Positions 25,507-37,442 of a stretch of DNA of 64,000 bases are shown here, piece by piece. The number at the start of each line of letters is the position of its first letter. Within the stretch, counting starts at the first letter, position 1. Below the pieces are notes generated by a model. That model had not been told where the DNA came from and ran no database searches. It saw nothing but the letters and a program-made list of their open reading frames with translations. The stretch is from Neisseria sp. Marseille-Q6792 (GTDB lineage: Bacteria; Pseudomonadota; Gammaproteobacteria; Burkholderiales; Neisseriaceae). Made by a program: the position numbers and the translations under genes. The stretch is from positions 1,240,001 to 1,304,000 of the forward strand of contig NZ_OW969598.1 in NCBI RefSeq assembly GCF_943181435.1, in the 5' to 3' direction.

Positions 25507-25520
25507 ATGAGGCAGGTCAA
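25507..25520 (-). promoter_or_regulatory. FNR-like box upstream of fhbp
   Basis: On the minus strand, TTGACCTGCCTCAT resembles the FNR site TTGATnnnnATCAA (two imperfect half-sites with a four-base spacer). It lies about 80 bp upstream of the GTG. Oxygen-dependent control of fhbp by FNR is known in meningococci; the exact site here is my reading. Confidence 0.55.
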
Positions 25521-25532
25521 AGAAGCAAAAAT

Positions 25533-25573
25533 CAAATGCCGTCCGAACGGCGGTTCAGACGGCATTTTGTTTA
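25533..25573. terminator. Inverted-DUS terminator between fbaA and fhbp
   Basis: AAATGCCGTCCGAACGGCGG and GTTCAGACGGCATTTTGTTT form an imperfect hairpin. It lies immediately after the fbaA stop on the minus strand and separates it from fhbp. Confidence 0.7.
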
Positions 25574-25584
25574 CAAGCAACCTG

Positions 25585-26649
25585 TTATTTGACGATTTGG
25601 TTCAATTCGCCCTTGGCATAACGGCTTGCCATTTTTTCCAAGGAAACCGGTTTGATTTTGCCTGCCTGACCTTCGCAGCCGAACGCAAGATAACGGTCGA
25701 GGCAGATTTGTTTCATCGCTTCAATGGTTTTGCTCAGGTATTTGCGCGGGTCAAAGTCGGACGGGTTTTCGGCAAGGTAGCGGCGTACCGCGCCGGTGGA
25801 AGCAAGGCGCAAATCGGTATCGATGTTGACTTTGCGCACGCCGTGTTTGATGCCTTCGACGATTTCTTCAACCGGCACGCCGTAGGTTTCGCCGATATTG
25901 CCGCCATATTCGTTGATGACTTTCAGCCATTCTTGCGGAACGGAGCTGGAGCCGTGCATCACGATGTGTGTATTGGGCAGGGCTTGGTGGATTTCTTTGA
26001 TGCGGTCAATACGCAATACGTCGCCTGTGGGCGGACGGGTGAATTTGTACGCGCCGTGGCTGGTACCGACGGCGATGGCGAGTGCATCCACGCCGGTATC
26101 TTTAACGAAACGTACGGCATCTTCAACGCTGGTCAGCATTTGGTCGTGTGAGAGTTTTCCTGCCGCACCCACGCCGTCTTCTTCGCCTGCTTCGCCGGTT
26201 TCGAGGTTGCCCAATACGCCGATTTCGCCTTCAACGGATACGCCGCAAGCGTGGGAGAAATTAACGACGGTACGTGTGGCGTTGACGTTGTATTCATAAG
26301 AAGAAGGGGTTTTGCCGTCTTCCATCAGCGAGCCGTCCATCATCACGGACGAGAAGCCCAGTTGGATGGAGCGTTGGCACACGTCGGGCGATGCGCCGTG
26401 GTCTTGGTGCATCACGACGGGGATGTGCGGAAATTCTTCGACAGCCGCCAAAATCAGGTGGCGTAAAAACGGCGCACCCGCATATTTGCGCGCACCGGCA
26501 CTCGCCTGTACGATGACGGGGGCGTCGACTTGGTCTGCAGCCTCCATGATGGCGCGCATCTGTTCGAGGTTGTTGACGTTGAACGCCGGCAGGCCGTAGC
26601 TGTTTTCAGCAGCATGATCAAGCAGTTGGCGCATGGATACGAGTGCCAT
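25585..26649 (-). CDS. fbaA: Fructose-bisphosphate aldolase, class II
   Basis: This 354-residue zinc aldolase cleaves fructose 1,6-bisphosphate. Metal and substrate motifs include [20 protein letters not shown] (about residues 76-95), [20 protein letters not shown] and [14 protein letters not shown]. The ATG at 26649 ([17 protein letters not shown]) has AAGGAGAC upstream and fits the family; 25 further upstream codons are not conserved. Surface display as a moonlighting adhesin has been reported for meningococcal FBA, but nothing in the sequence shows export. Confidence 0.95.
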   Translation of the reverse strand: MALVSMRQLLDHAAENSYGLPAFNVNNLEQMRAIMEAADQVDAPVIVQASAGARKYAGAPFLRHLILAAVEEFPHIPVVMHQDHGASPDVCQRSIQLGFSSVMMDGSLMEDGKTPSSYEYNVNATRTVVNFSHACGVSVEGEIGVLGNLETGEAGEEDGVGAAGKLSHDQMLTSVEDAVRFVKDTGVDALAIAVGTSHGAYKFTRPPTGDVLRIDRIKEIHQALPNTHIVMHGSSSVPQEWLKVINEYGGNIGETYGVPVEEIVEGIKHGVRKVNIDTDLRLASTGAVRRYLAENPSDFDPRKYLSKTIEAMKQICLDRYLAFGCEGQAGKIKPVSLEKMASRYAKGELNQIVK

Positions 26650-26832
26650 TTGTGTCTCCTTGGGCAATAGGTAAATAAGGCGGATTATAATGTTTTTTAC
26701 GGCAAAAAACCATAAACGGCTCATTGATTTTATATTAACGATGCCAGTATGCAGGTTTGTCGGGTTTTGACGTTTCGGGATTCGGATATTCCGATTTATG
26801 ATAATGTTTCTAATGTTATTTTAGGTGTGGGA

Positions 26833-27750
26833 ATGGGTTTGGACGGACTTGCGGCATACTTGGACGCTTATTTGGAAAATATCGCGCGCGAGGGTAAATC
26901 GGAGCATACGGTTGCCGCATACCGGCGCGATTTGGAAGAACTGTTTGCGCTGTTGGCACAAATGCCGTCTGAAGCTGAAGGCGGCGTGCCGCAGGACTTG
27001 TCGCGGCGCGATTTTACGGCGGTGTTGCGGCGGCTGTCGCAGCGCGGTTTGAATGCGCGGACGCTGGCTCGCAAGCTTTCGTCTTGGCGGCAGTATTGCG
27101 TTTGGCTGGTAAAGCGCGGCCTGATGCACGCCGACCCGACTGCCGATATCAAACCACCGAAACAGCCGGAACGTATCCCGAAAGCACTGCCTCAGGAATG
27201 TTTGAACCAGATGCTCGACCTGCCTGTAGATGACGGCGACGCATTGGCGTTGCGCGACCACGCACTGTTCGAACTGATGTACGGCAGCGGTTTGCGCCTG
27301 AGCGAGATACACGGCCTGGATACAGGCGATGTGTGGTTGGACGAAGGCTGGGTGCGCGTAACCGGCAAAGGAAGAAAACAACGTCAGGTCCCGCTGACCG
27401 GCAAAAGCGTAGAAGCTTTAAAAAACTATTTGCCGCTGCGTCAGACGGCATCGGATGGCAAAGCCCTGTTTACCGGCAGGAACGGCACGCGCCTGAGCCA
27501 ACGCCAAATACAAAAACGCCTCAAATCATGGGCGGCGCAAAACGGCGACGGCAGGCACATTTCTCCGCACATGATGAGGCACAGCTACGCCAGCCATCTG
27601 TTGCAGTCCTCGCGCGACATCAGGGCGGTACAGGAGCTGCTCGGACACAGCAGCCTTTCAACCACGCAGATTTACACCAAACTCGATTTCGACCACATCG
27701 CCCGCCTGTATGACGAAGCTCATCCGCGCGCCAAACGGCAGGAAAAATAA
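26833..27750 (+). CDS. xerC: Tyrosine recombinase XerC
   Basis: This 305-residue site-specific recombinase, with XerD, resolves chromosome dimers at dif. The catalytic set is visible: R in [15 protein letters not shown] in [11 protein letters not shown], HxxR in [14 protein letters not shown] in [13 protein letters not shown] and the tyrosine in TQIYTKLDF. The C-terminal [10 protein letters not shown] is XerC-like rather than XerD-like. The ATG at 26833 follows a GTGTGGGA ribosome site. A DUS within the gene encodes MPSEAEGG in a loop of the N-terminal domain. Confidence 0.93.
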   Translation: MGLDGLAAYLDAYLENIAREGKSEHTVAAYRRDLEELFALLAQMPSEAEGGVPQDLSRRDFTAVLRRLSQRGLNARTLARKLSSWRQYCVWLVKRGLMHADPTADIKPPKQPERIPKALPQECLNQMLDLPVDDGDALALRDHALFELMYGSGLRLSEIHGLDTGDVWLDEGWVRVTGKGRKQRQVPLTGKSVEALKNYLPLRQTASDGKALFTGRNGTRLSQRQIQKRLKSWAAQNGDGRHISPHMMRHSYASHLLQSSRDIRAVQELLGHSSLSTTQIYTKLDFDHIARLYDEAHPRAKRQEK

Positions 27751-27832
27751 TCCTGGACAAAATCAGCCGTCAGCCCCGCGTGCTTGATATATAATTAGCC
27801 GTTGCACTCGGACGATATAAAAAAGACACATC

Positions 27833-29746
27833 ATGAACCCAAGCCCCCTACTCGACCTGATTGACAGCCCGCAAGATTTGCGCCGCCTGGATAAAAAACA
27901 GTTGCCCCAAGTCGCCGCCGAGTTGCGAGAGTTTCTGCTGGAATCCGTCGGTCAAACCGGCGGTCATTTCGCCAGCAATCTGGGGGCGGTCGAGCTGACC
28001 ATCGCCCTGCACTATGTTTACAACACGCCCGAAGATAAATTGGTTTGGGATGTCGGGCATCAAAGTTATCCGCACAAAATCCTCACCGGCCGCAAAAACC
28101 AAATGCACACGATGCGCCAATACGGCGGCTTGGCGGGTTTTCCGAAACGTTGCGAGTCGGAATACGACGCGTTCGGCGTGGGGCATTCGTCCACCTCGAT
28201 CGGCGCGGCGTTGGGTATGGCGGCGGCGGACAAACTCTTGGGCAGCGACCGCCGCAGCGTCGCCATCATCGGTGACGGCGCGATGACGGCGGGTCAGGCG
28301 TTTGAAGCCTTGAACTGCGCGGGCGACATGGACGTGAACCTGCTGGTCATCCTTAACGACAACGAAATGTCGATTTCCCCCAACGTCGGCGCGCTGCCGA
28401 AATACCTTGCCAGCAACGTCGTGCGCGATATGCGCGGCCTGTTGAGCACCGTCAAAGCGCAAACGGGCAAGGTATTAGACAAAATACCCGGCGCGATGGA
28501 GCTTGCCCAAAAAGTCGAACACAAAATCAAAACCCTTGCCGAAGAAGCCGAACACGCCAAACAGTCGCTGTCTTTGTTTGAAAACTTCGGCTTCCGCTAC
28601 ACCGGCCCCGTGGACGGTCATAACGTCGAACATCTGGTTGACGTATTGAAAGACTTGCGCAGCCGCAAAGGCCCGCAACTGCTGCACGTCATCACCAAAA
28701 AAGGCAACGGCTACAAACTCGCCGAAAACGACCCCGTCAAATACCACGCCGTTGCCAACCTGCCCAAAGACAGTACTGCGGAAACCCCTATGCCGTCTGA
28801 AAACAAACCCGCAGCCAAACCTACCTATACGCAAGTGTTCGGCAAATGGCTGTGCGACCAGGCGGCGGCAGATTCCCGATTGGCGGCGATTACCCCCGCC
28901 ATGCGCGAGGGCAGCGGACTGGTGGAGTTTGAACAACGATTCCCCGACCGCTATTTCGATGTCGGCATCGCCGAGCAGCACGCCGTTACCTTTGCCGGCG
29001 GTTTGGCTTGCGAAGGGATGAAGCCCGTCGTGGCGATTTATTCCACCTTTTTACAACGTGCCTACGACCAACTAGTGCACGACATCGCCCTGCAAAACCT
29101 GCCCGTTTTGTTTGCCGTCGACCGTGCGGGCATCGTCGGCGCGGACGGCCCGACCCATGCCGGTTTGTACGATTTGAGCTTCTTGCGCTGCGTGCCGAAC
29201 ATGATTGTTGCCGCGCCGAGCGATGAAAACGAATGCCGCCTGCTGCTTTCGACCTGCTATCAGGCAGACGCGCCCGCTGCCGTCCGCTATCCGCGCGGCA
29301 CGGGTACGGGAGTGCCGATTTCAGACGGCATGGAAACCGTGGAAATCGGCAAGGGCATTATCCGCCACGAAGGCGAGAAAACCGCCTTCATCGCCTTTGG
29401 CAGCATGGTCGCCCCCGCATTGGCGGTTGCCGAAAAACTGAACGCCACCGTCGCCGATATGCGCTTCGTCAAACCGATAGACGAGGAACTCATCGTCCGC
29501 CTCGCCCAAAGCCACGATTACATCGTTACCGCCGAAGAAAACGCCGAACAAGGCGGCGCAGGCAGCGCGGTGCTGGAAGTATTGGCGAAACACGGCATCT
29601 GCAAACCCGTCTTGCTTTTGGGCGTTGCCGATACCGTAACCGAACACGGCGACCCGAAAAAACTTTTGGACGATTTGGGCTTGAGTGCCGAAGCGGTTGA
29701 ACGCCGCGTGCGTGCATGGCTGCCGGACAGATATGCGGCAAACTAA
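27833..29746 (+). CDS. dxs: 1-deoxy-D-xylulose-5-phosphate synthase
   Basis: This 637-residue thiamine-diphosphate enzyme condenses pyruvate and glyceraldehyde 3-phosphate, the first step of the MEP isoprenoid pathway. Motifs include [15 protein letters not shown], the ThDP motif [15 protein letters not shown]...NDNEMSIS (about residues 145-182) and the transketolase domain glutamate in [22 protein letters not shown]-encoded insert [11 protein letters not shown] sits between the two domains, near residue 320. It supplies precursors for ispB products. Confidence 0.97.
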   Translation: MNPSPLLDLIDSPQDLRRLDKKQLPQVAAELREFLLESVGQTGGHFASNLGAVELTIALHYVYNTPEDKLVWDVGHQSYPHKILTGRKNQMHTMRQYGGLAGFPKRCESEYDAFGVGHSSTSIGAALGMAAADKLLGSDRRSVAIIGDGAMTAGQAFEALNCAGDMDVNLLVILNDNEMSISPNVGALPKYLASNVVRDMRGLLSTVKAQTGKVLDKIPGAMELAQKVEHKIKTLAEEAEHAKQSLSLFENFGFRYTGPVDGHNVEHLVDVLKDLRSRKGPQLLHVITKKGNGYKLAENDPVKYHAVANLPKDSTAETPMPSENKPAAKPTYTQVFGKWLCDQAAADSRLAAITPAMREGSGLVEFEQRFPDRYFDVGIAEQHAVTFAGGLACEGMKPVVAIYSTFLQRAYDQLVHDIALQNLPVLFAVDRAGIVGADGPTHAGLYDLSFLRCVPNMIVAAPSDENECRLLLSTCYQADAPAAVRYPRGTGTGVPISDGMETVEIGKGIIRHEGEKTAFIAFGSMVAPALAVAEKLNATVADMRFVKPIDEELIVRLAQSHDYIVTAEENAEQGGAGSAVLEVLAKHGICKPVLLLGVADTVTEHGDPKKLLDDLGLSAEAVERRVRAWLPDRYAAN

Positions 29747-29860
29747 GCCACCCGTTATCGGCAGGTGAAACCCTTGCGTTTTTTTACCGACGGTTTCTAC
29801 GCCTACTTGTTCGTCCTAACAGTAGGAAACATGATTGTCCGGCCGGATATCATGCAAGAC

Positions 29861-29903
29861 AAAATGCCGTCTGAAACCATGACGCGGTTTCAGACGGCAT
29901 TGT
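29861..29903. terminator. Inverted-DUS terminator between dxs and the convergent gene
   Basis: ATGCCGTCTGAAACC pairs with GGTTTCAGACGGCAT around a short loop. It lies between the convergent dxs and the minus-strand mutase-like gene, where it would serve both. Confidence 0.75.
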
Positions 29904-29923
29904 TGCGGTTTTGTTCGGCAAGC

Positions 29924-30892
29924 TTACCAGATTCCGTCAAAGTTCCTCGTACCGCGCCAGAATTTCCACCTGTCCGCGGCGGTAAACGTCAGCGTGCCGC
30001 CGTTTAATCCGTCTGTGGAGATATCCAGCCGTTTGATTTTGCCGGTGCGGACGGCTTCGTAAAGCGGTGCGAACCAGCGTTCTTCCCACTGCTGTAAAAC
30101 CGATGCATACCGCTCCCTGTCTCCCGTCAGTCCGGACAGGCGCAAATCGTCCATAAACAGGATATGGTGCGTATCGGGCAGGTGCGCCGCCGTTTCTGCA
30201 TAAGCTCGGAAGCTGTCGGGCAATGATCGGCGGTTCGGATGAAAACGGCTCCAAACCGTATCGGCAAAAACCGTGCCGCCCTGCCCGCCACCGTTCAGAC
30301 CGTCCCAAAGCCACAGCCCGTTCAACTCGGGCAGCCCGCGTTTCCTGCGGTCATGATTGACGGGATGCGCGGCCAGCCACATTTGGATTTCGGTTTGGAC
30401 GCGCAACCACGTTACCGCATCTTCTCCGTCCGGCTGATCGTCCGCACCCAACAATCCGCCCAAATCTAAAACAGGCTTCGCGCCCCAGCGGTATGGCCGT
30501 TGCATGGAAATCAGCCATAATTCGGGCAGGATGGGCGTAAAATGCCAAGAAATGTCGCGGTAAAATTCAGACAGGTCAAAACAAAGGCGTTCGGCCTCGC
30601 CTTTTCCGATGTCCAAATATTCCGCCGTCAGTACATTTGCCTGATGCATCCCCATCTTTTGCCAGACGGGAGAGGCAAGCGCAACGGCTTCAGACGGCAT
30701 ATTCAGGTCTTTCGCCGCATTTTCCGCCAACTCCCCGCACCACAAATAACGTGCGTAAAATGACGATGGTGCGCAGCGTTGCCGGTGCAGCGTGCCGTAT
30801 CTCAGCATAGTATTGAATGCCGACAGGTTCAACGGAATACGGGCTTCGTCTTCATCCAAATTAAGCGAAGGGATGGCGAGTGTGAGTTTCAT
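29924..30892 (-). CDS. Phosphoglycerate-mutase-like / RpfE-type conserved protein
   Basis: This 322-residue protein has an N-terminal MKLTLAIPSLNLDED and a C-terminal pattern FMDDLRLSGLTGDRERYASV, WEERWFAPLYEAV and TFTAADRWKFWRG. These resemble beta/gamma-proteobacterial proteins annotated as cofactor-independent phosphoglycerate mutase-related or RpfE-type; I recall the pattern, not a proven function. No signal peptide. The ATG at 30892 is chosen because upstream codons are in the divergent promoter region, though the ribosome site is weak. Confidence 0.65.
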   Translation of the reverse strand: MKLTLAIPSLNLDEDEARIPLNLSAFNTMLRYGTLHRQRCAPSSFYARYLWCGELAENAAKDLNMPSEAVALASPVWQKMGMHQANVLTAEYLDIGKGEAERLCFDLSEFYRDISWHFTPILPELWLISMQRPYRWGAKPVLDLGGLLGADDQPDGEDAVTWLRVQTEIQMWLAAHPVNHDRRKRGLPELNGLWLWDGLNGGGQGGTVFADTVWSRFHPNRRSLPDSFRAYAETAAHLPDTHHILFMDDLRLSGLTGDRERYASVLQQWEERWFAPLYEAVRTGKIKRLDISTDGLNGGTLTFTAADRWKFWRGTRNFDGIW

Positions 30893-30971
30893 TGTTGAAA
30901 TGTTTTCAAAAGACAGTTTTAGACGCAACATTATAGAGGATTCGGCACAAACGCCGTAGAAAAGGAGCAAC

Positions 30972-32264
30972 ATGGCAATCTTTCCGCTTTCGGAAAAGCA
31001 TCGGAAATACGCGCTTCGTACGCTTGCCGTTACGATTATTTTGGTGTCGGCGGCATACATTGCTTCGACAGAGAGGACGGAACGCGTCAGACCGCAGCGC
31101 GTGGAACAAAAACTGCCACCGCTGTCTTGGGGCGGCAGCGGCGTTCAGACGGCATATTGGGTGCAGGAGGCGGTGCAGCCGGGCGACTCGCTCGGAGACG
31201 TGCTGGCGCGTTTGGGCATCGCTCGGGACGATATCGTCCAGATAACGGAAAAATATGGCGGCGAAGCCGATATGCGGCATTTGCGGGCCGACCAGTCGGT
31301 TCATGTTTTGGTCGGCAGCGACGGCAGTGCGCGCGAAGTGCAGTTTTTTACCGATGAGGAGGGCGAACGCAATTTTGTCGCTCTGGAGAAAAAAGGCGGC
31401 ACATGGCGGCGATCAGGTTCCGAAGCGGACATGAAAGTATTACCCACGCTGCGTTCGGTCGTAGTCAAAACCTCGGCACGCGGCGCATTGGCGCGGGCGG
31501 AAGTACCTGTCGAAATCCGCGAATCCTTGAGCGGGATTTTTGCCGGCCGTTTCAACCTTGCAGATCTTCAGGAAGGAGATATCGTGCGCCTGCTCTACGA
31601 CAGCCTGTATTTTCACGGTCAACAAATGGCGACCGGCGATATTTTGGCGGCGGAAGTTGTCAAAGGCGGCACAAGCTACCAAGCGTTTTATTACCGTTCC
31701 GGCAGCAAAGGTTCGGAAGGCGGCAACTATTACGATCAAGACGGCACAGTCGTACAACAGAAAACAGGGTTCAACATCGAACCGCTGGTTTACACCCGTA
31801 TTTCTTCGCCATTCGGCTACCGTATGCACCCTACCCTGCACACGTGGAGGCTGCACACCGGCATCGATTACGCCGCACCTCCTGGAACGCCGGTCAAGGC
31901 TTCCGCCGACGGCATCATCACATTTAAAGGCTGGAAAGGAGGTTACGGCAACGCGGTCATGATACAGCACGCCAACGGTGTAGAAACGCTGTATGCACAT
32001 TTAAGCGCGTTCTCACAGGCACAAGGCAATGTGCGCAGCGGAGAAGTAATCGGCTTCGTGGGCTCGACAGGGCGTTCGACCGGCCCCCACCTGCATTATG
32101 AGGCACGTATCAACGGACAACCCGTCAACCCCGCCTCGGTCGCATTGCCGACACCCGAATTAACGCAGGCAGACAAAGCAAAGTTTGCCAGACAGAAACA
32201 GAAAGCTGACGCGCTGCTGGCATCAATACGCGGCATACCGGTTGCCGTGTCGCAAACGGATTAA
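30972..32264 (+). CDS. mpg: M23 family peptidoglycan metallopeptidase (Mpg/NMB0315-type)
   Basis: This 430-residue envelope protein has an N-terminal membrane anchor (LAVTIILVSAAYIAS, about 17-31) and a LysM-like/opacity domain (AVQPGDSLGDVLARLGI). A C-terminal lysostaphin-type domain carries zinc ligands in FGYRMHP...HTGIDYAAPPGTPV (about 285-315) and HLHYE (about 375). It is very like the meningococcal/gonococcal M23 enzyme that trims peptide cross-links and affects piliation. Divergent from the mutase-like gene with an 80-bp gap. Confidence 0.88.
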   Translation: MAIFPLSEKHRKYALRTLAVTIILVSAAYIASTERTERVRPQRVEQKLPPLSWGGSGVQTAYWVQEAVQPGDSLGDVLARLGIARDDIVQITEKYGGEADMRHLRADQSVHVLVGSDGSAREVQFFTDEEGERNFVALEKKGGTWRRSGSEADMKVLPTLRSVVVKTSARGALARAEVPVEIRESLSGIFAGRFNLADLQEGDIVRLLYDSLYFHGQQMATGDILAAEVVKGGTSYQAFYYRSGSKGSEGGNYYDQDGTVVQQKTGFNIEPLVYTRISSPFGYRMHPTLHTWRLHTGIDYAAPPGTPVKASADGIITFKGWKGGYGNAVMIQHANGVETLYAHLSAFSQAQGNVRSGEVIGFVGSTGRSTGPHLHYEARINGQPVNPASVALPTPELTQADKAKFARQKQKADALLASIRGIPVAVSQTD

Positions 32265-32367
32265 CCTGAAATTTACGGTTTCTCAATATTTATCCATACC
32301 GTAAAAACAACGCTCGATAACCGTGTAATAAGAATGTGAAGCATACGGAACGGTACTGTTTAAAATT

Positions 32368-32407
32368 AAATGCCGTCTGTAATCCATTCGGATTCAGACG
32401 GCATTTT
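32368..32407. terminator. Inverted-DUS terminator between mpg and the M48 gene
   Basis: AAATGCCGTCTG and CAGACGGCATTT pair around a central ATCCATTCGGAT stem. It serves the convergent mpg and M48 peptidase genes. Confidence 0.75.
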
Positions 32408-32440
32408 GGAACAACGGCTCAAATTCTCGACTCCCTTCCC

Positions 32441-33312
32441 TTAACGCCGACGGTTTTTATTAACGCGCCCCTTATTTCTGACACTTTGCTCATAAACCGG
32501 CATAACGGTCGGTAACAACCGTTTTAGATTTTCTATACGGGCATTGTTTGTCGGATGAGTAGAGGTAATAGCAGAAATAAAGCCGTTTTGGTCGTTTTCC
32601 TGATTCATTTTTTCCCAAACCCTGACAGCGGCCGCCGGATGATAGCCTGCCTGCGCCATCAACATCATTCCCCCCTCATCGGCTTCTTCTTCCAAGCTGC
32701 GGCTATAAGGCAAGGTAATGCCGTACGTCCCCAAAATATCCATACCCAATCCGACCAATTCCGGATTAGTGTCCGGTTTTTTGTCTAATATAATCTGCGT
32801 GCCTATCTGCGCCGCCATATTAGTCAAGATTTTCTGCCCGACCTTATTTTTACCGTGTTCATGCAGGGCGTGCGTCATTTCATGCCCCATAATGGCGGCA
32901 ATTTCGCCATCGGTCAGCTTAAGTTTATCGACTATCCCCGTATAAAACGCCATTTTCCCGCCGGGCATTGCCCACGCGTTCAGCTCATCGTTTTTGAAAA
33001 CCGTCATTTTCCAGTCAAACTTATGGCCGGTATTATTTGCCGCATCGGCATAAGGCAACATACGTCGAAATACTGCCTGCACCCTACGGGCTGTTTTGGA
33101 TGTAGTATCGACATTGCCGGCAGACTTGTTCAACTCAACCGTTTTCATATAATCTTCGGCAGCCGCAGCATTCATTGTGGCGGAATCCTGACCGTAAACA
33201 TCAGCAACGACCGTACAAGCCCCCAATACCGAGATTACTGCCGACAGGCAGAGTATCTGTTTAAAGGAAGGAAGGAAGGAAGGAAGGAAGGAAGGAAGGA
33301 AGGAAATTTCAT
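32441..33312 (-). CDS. Phase-variable M48 metallopeptidase lipoprotein (predicted OFF)
   Basis: The body of this gene encodes a zinc peptidase with the M48 motif GHEMTHALHEHG, the third ligand region SRSLEEEADEGG and STHPTNNARIENL. A lipoprotein signal (LSAVISVLGAC) precedes it. The natural ATG at 33312, 11 bases after AAGGAG, is followed within four codons by ten AAGG units (TTCC in the coding strand). With ten units the ATG is out of frame with the body; 8 or 11 would be in frame. No other good in-frame start exists, so the gene is read as phase OFF. BepA/LoiP-like outer-membrane quality control is a possible role. Confidence 0.85.
33264..33303. repeat. (AAGG)10 tetranucleotide phase-variation tract
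   Basis: Ten perfect AAGG units lie within the start of the M48 peptidase gene, four codons after its ATG. Slipped-strand changes by one unit shift the frame. This is a typical Neisseria phase-variation tract. Confidence 0.95.
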
Positions 33313-33415
33313 ATTTAGGTTTACTCCTTAAAAAATTAAATTTCAAAAAATGCCGTCTGAATCCAAAACGGATTTCGGACGGCATCTTAACATTGTTTAA
33401 TGTTTTTAAAAAGAT

Positions 33416-36073
<2,658 letters not shown>

Positions 36074-36311
36074 TTAGGAATTTAAAAAGAGGAATTATAA
36101 CAGGTTGCCGATGTCGGCGAATCGGCAAATTGCCGGCAGGATGCGTAAATTCGCACGCGCATCATTCCGTATGCCGTACAAATACACTGCGTTTACTGAT
36201 ACGCACGTTTTTTATGCTAATATTACAAACCAAAATCAAACGTTTAAACTCCCTGTAACAAGTCTGCCAAATCAGACGGCAAACAGGTATCAAACAAAAA
36301 GGACTTTGCAC

Positions 36312-36827
36312 ATGAAAACAAAACAAATCGTTAAACTTGGCTTAGCAGTATTGGCAGCCAGCGTTCTGTCTGCCTGCGCAACCAAAAGCAACGTCAAAGC
36401 CGACGGCACGACCGACAATCCGGTCTTCCCAAAACCCTATTCCGTAACGCTCGACAACAAGCGCGGCACATTCCCGACTTATGACGAACTGGATCAGATG
36501 CGCCCCGGCCTGACCAAAGACGACATCTACAAAATCTTGGGCCGCCCGCATTACGACGAAGGCATGTACGGCGTACGCGAATGGGATTACCTGTTCCACT
36601 TCCACACCCCGGGCGTAGGTATCGATCCTGAAAACACGTCCGGAGTAGAAGGCGTTACCACCTGCCAATACAAAGTGATTTTCGATAAAGACAAATTCGC
36701 CCGCAGTTTCTACTGGAATCCGGTATTCCCGAAAGATGCCGTCTGTCCGCCGCCCGCACCCAAAGCCGAGCCTCAAGTCATCATCCGCGAAATCGTGCCG
36801 GCAAAACCCAAACGCATCCGCCAATAA
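36312..36827 (+). CDS. SmpA/OmlA (BamE-like) outer-membrane lipoprotein
   Basis: This 171-residue lipoprotein has signal and lipobox LGLAVLAASVLSAC, with cleavage before Cys22. The SmpA/OmlA-like core FPTYDELDQMRPGLTKDDIY and ILGRPHYDEGMYGVREWDYLF follows. A C-terminal basic proline-rich tail PAKPKRIRQ may bind peptidoglycan or membrane. It is likely the lipoprotein known as Mlp/NMB1898 in MC58. The ATG at 36312 has AAAGGA eight bases upstream. The next gene starts six bases after its stop. Confidence 0.85.
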   Translation: MKTKQIVKLGLAVLAASVLSACATKSNVKADGTTDNPVFPKPYSVTLDNKRGTFPTYDELDQMRPGLTKDDIYKILGRPHYDEGMYGVREWDYLFHFHTPGVGIDPENTSGVEGVTTCQYKVIFDKDKFARSFYWNPVFPKDAVCPPPAPKAEPQVIIREIVPAKPKRIRQ

Positions 36828-36833
36828 GCCGCT

Positions 36834-37277
36834 ATGCCGTTGCGCCTGCTTTTAGGGATATTGTGCTGCCTGCCGATTTTTGCCCCCGCGCACGCGCAGG
36901 GGCAGCCGGATACGGTCGGCGACTTTATCCAAAAGAAAAAAGTCATCGTAAACACATCCAAAGCGGAACTCTGTTTTGCCGATGACCATCAGTGCCATCC
37001 TGTCCTTATCGGCGTTTCCACACCCAAAGGAAAGTTTGATTTGACACTGAACAGCACCGACAAACCCGGATACGGCGGCGAAGTTATCGGCTTCAAACAG
37101 GAAGGCGACTTCCTGTTTGCCCTGCACCGCGTTTGGAATCAGATACCGTCGGAAAGACGGAGCGAACGTATCGCATCTTCGGTTGTGTCCGACAGGATTA
37201 TGACCAACGGCTGCATCAACGTCAGCGACGCGGTATACGAAAAACTGCGCCATTATTTTGTATTGGAAGTAATTTAA
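36834..37277 (+). CDS. Secreted L,D-transpeptidase-like (YkuD-type) protein
   Basis: This 147-residue protein has a cleavable signal (LLLGILCCLPIFAPAHAQG) and a short domain ending ALHRVWNQIPSERRSERI then SDRIMTNGCINVSD. The latter resembles the YkuD catalytic motif with an earlier H and a GC(I)N core, but the usual SHGC histidine is Asn here (TNGC). A second cysteine pair (LCFADDHQCHP) is present. It is probably periplasmic. It is six bases downstream of the lipoprotein gene, probably cotranscribed. Enzyme activity is inferred only. Confidence 0.65.
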   Translation: MPLRLLLGILCCLPIFAPAHAQGQPDTVGDFIQKKKVIVNTSKAELCFADDHQCHPVLIGVSTPKGKFDLTLNSTDKPGYGGEVIGFKQEGDFLFALHRVWNQIPSERRSERIASSVVSDRIMTNGCINVSDAVYEKLRHYFVLEVI

Positions 37278-37282
37278 ACAGA

Positions 37283-37314
37283 CGGATACCGTATATAGCG
37301 GTATCCGTTTTCAC
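37283..37314 (+). terminator. Terminator before ppk
   Basis: CGGATACCG (37283-37291) pairs with CGGTATCCG (37299-37307), followed by TTTTC. It ends the lipoprotein/YkuD-like unit. Confidence 0.8.
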
Positions 37315-37442
37315 ATCATGCCCCAAATCCTGATAAAAGCCATGCATATGCCGTCTGAAAAACGTTAAAAACACCTTCAAGATTTCAGGGGCATTACCTG
37401 CCTTTTCCAACAGAACAATCAGACAGCACCTAGGAGAACCTT

